From: an uncultured Lachnospiraceae bacterium
Lineage (GTDB): Bacteria > Bacillota > Clostridia > Lachnospirales > Lachnospiraceae
Assembly: GCA_910586715.1 (NCBI GenBank)
Contig: CAJUJG010000052.1
Coordinates: forward strand, 1 to 25,803
Direction of reading: 5' to 3'
DNA: 25,803 nt
A program made the translations under genes and the position numbers. This document shows positions 22,922 to 25,803 of this stretch, piece after piece (within the stretch, counting starts at the first letter, position 1; every line of letters starts with the position of its first letter). A model generated the notes under the pieces. That model saw nothing but the letters and a program-made list of their open reading frames with translations, had not been told where the DNA came from and searched no databases.

Positions 22922-22951
22922 ACCATAATTACGAAGTAATTATGGTATAAT
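22922..22951 (+). promoter_or_regulatory. Hairpin plus TATAAT, probable promoter of the next gene
   Basis: ACCATAATTAC (22922-22932) pairs with GTAATTATGGT (22936-22946) across GAA, and the right arm runs into TATAAT (22946-22951). This copies the layout of the two 79-bp units upstream with different stem sequence. A short CGGC-AA-GCCG palindrome (22961-22970) follows near the expected transcript start, 45 bases before the gene. Confidence 0.45.
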
Positions 22952-22995
22952 CAGCTTTAACGGCAAGCCGAAGCAGGGTATGGGAGTTGGTAGAT

Positions 22996-23346
22996 ATGCG
23001 TTTTTGCAAAGGACTGTATTTGAGTCCTTCCATAAAGAACAAGCAGCAAAAAATCAAATGGAAATTAAGAACAGGACGTCCGCAGCCCGCAATTTATGTA
23101 GTTGCATTGGCAAAAAGCACGGATTTGCTTGAAATATATCATAGCGGAATGTTAAAGCAGACGTATTATAAGAAAAAGGAAAATATGCCATACATAGTGG
23201 GACTTGCTTCCGGTTATGGGCAGGCGGTGTCGTTGGTAACACAAATCCTGGAAGATGTGTTTCAAACGACCGGCGGATATGACGTGAAACGCTTCTTTGC
23301 CAAAAAGTCAAATATCTCGCAGCAAGCTACGAGGCATCAAAATTGA
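22996..23346 (+). CDS. Conserved hypothetical protein, 116 residues
   Basis: A small basic protein with no signal peptide. It opens M-R-F-C-K-G-L-Y-L-S-P-S and has a W-K-L-R-T-G-R-P-Q-P segment, an I-V-G-L-A-S-G-Y motif and a predicted helix A-V-S-L-V-T-Q-I-L-E-D-V. I recall similar unnamed proteins in Lachnospiraceae but know no function. ATG 22996 has GGGAG (22982-22986) 9 bases upstream; an in-frame TTG at 22987 adds three residues and touches that site. It is preceded by the structured repeat array and followed by a terminator-like hairpin, so it looks monocistronic. Confidence 0.7.
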   Translation: MRFCKGLYLSPSIKNKQQKIKWKLRTGRPQPAIYVVALAKSTDLLEIYHSGMLKQTYYKKKENMPYIVGLASGYGQAVSLVTQILEDVFQTTGGYDVKRFFAKKSNISQQATRHQN

Positions 23347-23370
23347 AACGCAGCAGTCGTCAATATGTCC

Positions 23371-23392
23371 AAACCAACCAAAGGTTGGTTTT
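23371..23392. terminator. Terminator-like hairpin
   Basis: AAACCAACC (23371-23379), loop AAA, GGTTGGTTT (23383-23391) with a short T run to 23392, 25 bases after the hypothetical gene. Confidence 0.65.
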
Positions 23393-23461
23393 AAGCAGCC
23401 ACTTGACTCGTTGCCCACGGAAATAAACGGCTTGCAGGATATTAAGAAATAGAGGTTTTGA

Positions 23462-24415
23462 ATGGTATCAGTAATATTAACCATACTAAAGATAATAGGA
23501 ATCGGTATTTTGGTTATACTTGGAGTAATCATACTGCTCATATTGTTTGTGTTGTTTGTACCGGTGCGGTATAAAGCAGGCGGAAATTACGCGGACAATC
23601 GTGCGGATGTTTCTGTAAAGGTGCACTGGCTTATCGGGATTGTTGCCGTAACTGTGCGGTATCAGAGCGGACAGCCGTTTCACATAAGGGCAAAGCTGTT
23701 TTATATTCCGGTTTTTGACAATCTGAAAAAGCATAAAACAAAAAAGAACGCTTTCCGCAGACGAAAAAAAGAAGAACCGCAGATTCAGGCAGCGTCCGTT
23801 TTGGATAACGCTGTTGATGAAACAGATTCTGATACAGAGGAACCAAATAAGAAAGAAGAAAGCAGTGCGCCAAATCCGCTGCTGCAGGCAGATAATCGGA
23901 CAGAGGATGAAATTGAAAAAAATAAAATTGAAGATGAGAACACAGATAAAATAACAATTATTCAGAAAATTAAACGATTTTTTATAAAATTTTTCGAATT
24001 TTTCAGAAAAATTAAGTTCACATTTCGGAAAATCTATGTTATAATGAGAAAGATTAAGGATAACATAAATTATTACTTGGAATTATTACAGCAGGAAAGC
24101 ACAAAACGGGCATTTGCACTCTGTAAAAAGCAGCTTTTGCGGATTTTGAAACATGTTTGTCCGCAGAAATACGGGGCAAAGCTGCATTTGGGGTTTGAAG
24201 ACCCTGCCGTGCTTGGAAACGTGCTTGCCATATGGGGGATGCTTTATCCGCTGCATATGGGAAGAATTGACATTCAGCCGGAGTTTGAACAAACGATTGC
24301 GGAGGGCAGTTTTTGGGTTCGGGGAAGGATAAGCGTATATGTCTTTTTATGGACTGCATGGCTGTTTCTGACAGATAAAAATATCAGGCGGCTTCGTAAG
24401 CAGCTTGATTTGTAG
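23462..24415 (+). CDS. DUF2953 domain-containing protein (YtfI-like)
   Basis: A 317-residue protein with a long N-terminal hydrophobic segment (about residues 5-35), followed by F-V-P-V-R-Y and a beta-rich part with V-H-W-L-I-G-I-V. A very acidic and lysine-rich low-complexity linker (about 95-160) precedes a C-terminal helical part with the W-G-M-L-Y-P and F-W-V-R-G-R-I-S-V segments typical of DUF2953. In Bacillus the DUF2953 protein YtfI is encoded next to ytfJ; the same order is found here, which supports the call. AGAGG (23451-23455) lies 6 bases before ATG 23462. Its role is presumably at the membrane, perhaps sporulation-linked. Confidence 0.8.
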   Translation: MVSVILTILKIIGIGILVILGVIILLILFVLFVPVRYKAGGNYADNRADVSVKVHWLIGIVAVTVRYQSGQPFHIRAKLFYIPVFDNLKKHKTKKNAFRRRKKEEPQIQAASVLDNAVDETDSDTEEPNKKEESSAPNPLLQADNRTEDEIEKNKIEDENTDKITIIQKIKRFFIKFFEFFRKIKFTFRKIYVIMRKIKDNINYYLELLQQESTKRAFALCKKQLLRILKHVCPQKYGAKLHLGFEDPAVLGNVLAIWGMLYPLHMGRIDIQPEFEQTIAEGSFWVRGRISVYVFLWTAWLFLTDKNIRRLRKQLDL

Positions 24416-24460
24416 GCAATGCTTTGGAATGGAATAAGGAATTTTGGAGGTTTTGTGATT

Positions 24461-24847
24461 ATGTCTGAAAACAATTTTAACGGTGTGGTTAATTCCATGA
24501 TGAAGGGGATGGAGACATTCCTCTCTTCAAAGACAGTCGTAGGGGAACCGACACAGATTGGCGATACCATTATTATCCCGCTGGTGGACGTTACCTTCGG
24601 TGTCGGTGCAGGTGCGTCATCACAGGATAAGAAGAGCGGCGGAGCCGGCGGAATGACGGGAAAGATGTCCCCAAGCGCGGTGCTGGTCATTAAAAACGGA
24701 CAGGTACGTTTGGTTAACATCAAAAATCAGGATACCGTCAATAAAATTATAGACATGGTCCCGGATTTGCTGGACCGTTTTACGTCAAAGAACGATATGC
24801 CGGCTGACGACGAGGCAATCAGCGCGGCTTTTCCTGAAAATAAATAA
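24461..24847 (+). CDS. ytfJ: GerW family sporulation protein (YtfJ)
   Basis: A 128-residue GerW/YtfJ family protein, which in Bacillus is a spore protein affecting germination. Recognisable parts: V-V-G-E-P-T-Q-I-G-D-T-I-I-I-P, the glycine-rich V-T-F-G-V-G-A-G-A, S-P-S-A-V-L-V-I-K-N-G and the D-M-V-P-D-L-L-D segment. ATG 24461 is chosen because GGAGG (24446-24450) is 10 bases upstream; an in-frame ATG at 24419 has no site. It follows the YtfI-like gene by 45 bases and is cotranscribed. It implies a spore-forming organism or a recent spore-forming ancestor. Confidence 0.9.
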   Translation: MSENNFNGVVNSMMKGMETFLSSKTVVGEPTQIGDTIIIPLVDVTFGVGAGASSQDKKSGGAGGMTGKMSPSAVLVIKNGQVRLVNIKNQDTVNKIIDMVPDLLDRFTSKNDMPADDEAISAAFPENK

Positions 24848-24917
24848 CAAGGGTCAAGATTTGAACGGCAGAGCATATAATTTAATAATAAACAGGGAAG
24901 CGCCGGAGTAATATGCG

Positions 24918-25061
24918 ATGCGAAGGCTGATTGGATATTCTGTTTTATGTTTTGCTTTTGGCATGCTCTTTATGCTTGTTATCGGAAGTACATGGATCGG
25001 ATTGATACTGATTACAATTTTTATCATTGTCGGGTACAATCTGTTTAACTGCTGTTGCTAA
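24918..25061 (+). CDS. Small membrane protein, 47 residues, ending Cys-Cys-Cys
   Basis: An open frame of 47 codons with two hydrophobic segments, about 5-23 and 26-41, separated by a G-S-T-W turn, and a C-terminal N-L-F-N followed by three cysteines. It starts M-R-R-L-I-G-Y, with positive charge before the first helix, so both ends should be cytoplasmic if the two segments form a hairpin. GGAG (24904-24907) lies 10 bases before ATG 24918. I recall similar small hydrophobic proteins in Clostridia but no function. The cysteine cluster could bind metal or be acylated; that is speculation. Confidence 0.6.
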   Translation: MRRLIGYSVLCFAFGMLFMLVIGSTWIGLILITIFIIVGYNLFNCCC

Positions 25062-25127
25062 GTGGAACAGCTATAAATTCAAATTTCAAAAGGATCATAT
25101 GATTGATAGAAAGGCATGGTTATTGGT

Positions 25128-25709
25128 ATGGTGAAGTTTGAAGAGATACTAAAGAATAGTGAGGACGAGATGTCCGATGATATTCGGAAATTAAAAACAT
25201 GGATGTTTCAGGAGCAGGTAAGGATACAGGCAAGACGGGACGAGCTTATGGAGTTTAACCATGAGCTTATGGAGATTAAGCAGACGCTTGAAAAAGAAAA
25301 AAATGCATTGAATGTCAGGGAAGAAGCGATTAAGAAACGCTTTAACGACAATGAGGCTTTGATTGCGAAAAAGCTCAAGATTATAGAAGATGCGTATCAT
25401 CAGCTTGCGCTTGACAAAAAAGCGCTTGAATGTGAAAAGCTTAACTTTGAGCATGAGCGCAGCAAATACAGAAGGCAGAAGATGTCAGGGGCGAACAGCC
25501 GGTCAAACGTACATCAGTACGGGGGCGCTTCGGACGCATATGATGGGACGAGCTTTTTTCGGGGCGTTGACAGTGAGCTTGCACTCCGCAAGCGTTATAA
25601 GGAATTGTTAAAGATTTTTCATCCGGATAACAAATGTGGGGATACCAAGACGTTGATTAAGATACAGACAGAGTATGACAGTCTTAGAAGCCAGTATTAC
25701 GAAGGGTAG
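25128..25709 (+). CDS. Coiled-coil protein with C-terminal J-like domain
   Basis: A protein of about 193 residues. The first two thirds (about 15-115) are a long charged coiled coil rich in Glu, Lys and Arg. After a Gly/Ser-rich linker comes a J-like segment, L-R-K-R-Y-K-E-L-L-K-I-F-H-P-D-N, containing the H-P-D motif (about 165-167) that in DnaJ proteins stimulates DnaK, and then a helix I-K-I-Q-T-E-Y-D-S-L. Only helices II and III are convincing, so it is a short J-like domain. The start could be ATG 25128 or the in-frame ATG 25116; the AAAGG site (25110-25114) is too close to the latter. No partner is obvious; a terminator overlaps its 3' end. Confidence 0.7.
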   Translation: MVKFEEILKNSEDEMSDDIRKLKTWMFQEQVRIQARRDELMEFNHELMEIKQTLEKEKNALNVREEAIKKRFNDNEALIAKKLKIIEDAYHQLALDKKALECEKLNFEHERSKYRRQKMSGANSRSNVHQYGGASDAYDGTSFFRGVDSELALRKRYKELLKIFHPDNKCGDTKTLIKIQTEYDSLRSQYYEG

Positions 25710-25720
25710 TGCTGGCTTTT
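25688..25720 (+). terminator. Terminator overlapping the end of the J-like gene
   Basis: AAGCCAGTATTAC (25688-25700), loop GAAGG, GTAGTGCTGGCTT (25706-25718), with two G-U pairs, then T to 25720. The stop codon TAG (25707-25709) lies inside the right arm. Confidence 0.8.
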
Positions 25721-25774
25721 GCCTTTCTACGCACAGGCGCCCAAATGAAAATATGTCATCAAACCGATAAATCG

Positions 25775-25788
25775 GTTCGCTGACGGAC
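25775..25788. repeat. Short palindrome near the window edge
   Basis: ACCGAT-AA-ATCGGT lies within the last 60 bases, followed by GC-rich sequence (GCCCGGCGCGCG) that differs in composition from the rest of the window. It may be the edge of a larger intergenic element cut by the window end. Confidence 0.35.
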
Positions 25789-25803
25789 GCCCGGCGCGCG
25801 AGC

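Noticed and set aside
24274..24723. A 149-residue minus-strand frame opposite ytfI/ytfJ.
   Set aside because: It is a shadow of the conserved plus-strand ytfJ gene.

Overview
The window looks like chromosomal DNA from an anaerobic, low-to-mid GC Firmicute, most likely of the family Lachnospiraceae. Reasons: strong AGGAGG-type ribosome binding sites, many TTGACA/TATAAT-like promoters, frequent GTG and TTG starts, a sporulation-associated ytfI-ytfJ pair, and several small proteins of types I associate with Lachnospiraceae. The family call is inference from protein resemblance, not from a marker gene. No rRNA, tRNA, CRISPR array, transposase or phage gene was seen.

Layout. (1) 1-3773 is an accessory stretch: a DUF6323/DUF6179 pair behind a promoter with a dyad in its spacer, a truncated EamA transporter remnant, an alpha/beta hydrolase, two GNAT acetyltransferases and a 55-residue conserved small protein, closed by a strong bidirectional terminator. 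(2) 3988-7020 holds an ECF sigma factor, a translationally coupled single-pass membrane protein (probable anti-sigma factor) and a lipoprotein serpin. (3) 7084-9352 has a minus-strand lipoprotein, a MITE-like palindromic element, and a YciI protein divergent from a WYL-domain regulator with a perfect palindrome between them. (4) 9527-13479 is branched-chain amino acid synthesis: acetolactate synthase large subunit, two different small subunits, and ketol-acid reductoisomerase with an acidic residue in its cofactor loop. (5) 13621-15242 is ruvAB. (6) 15370-20699 is zapA, a U32/RlhA-type protein and a 917-residue SEDS glycosyltransferase/class B PBP fusion, a compact cell-wall and division operon. 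(7) 20899-22643 encodes an N-terminal MshEN-like/C-terminal CheX-like protein, a CheY-type receiver and a Nudix hydrolase. (8) 22667-22951 is a run of intergenic structured repeats (two 79-bp tandem units plus a diverged third hairpin), each hairpin running into a TATAAT box. (9) 22996-25720 has a conserved hypothetical protein, DUF2953 (YtfI-like), GerW/YtfJ, a 47-residue membrane protein and a coiled-coil protein with a C-terminal J-like domain.

The most interesting items are the SEDS-PBP fusion, the MshEN-like/CheX-like plus CheY module (phosphatase residues and receiver residues all present, but no CheA in the window), the structured 79-bp repeats, the MITE-like element with intact terminal inverted repeats and flanking direct repeats, and the sigma/anti-sigma/serpin cluster. 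No single locus is clearly a new defence or mobile system.
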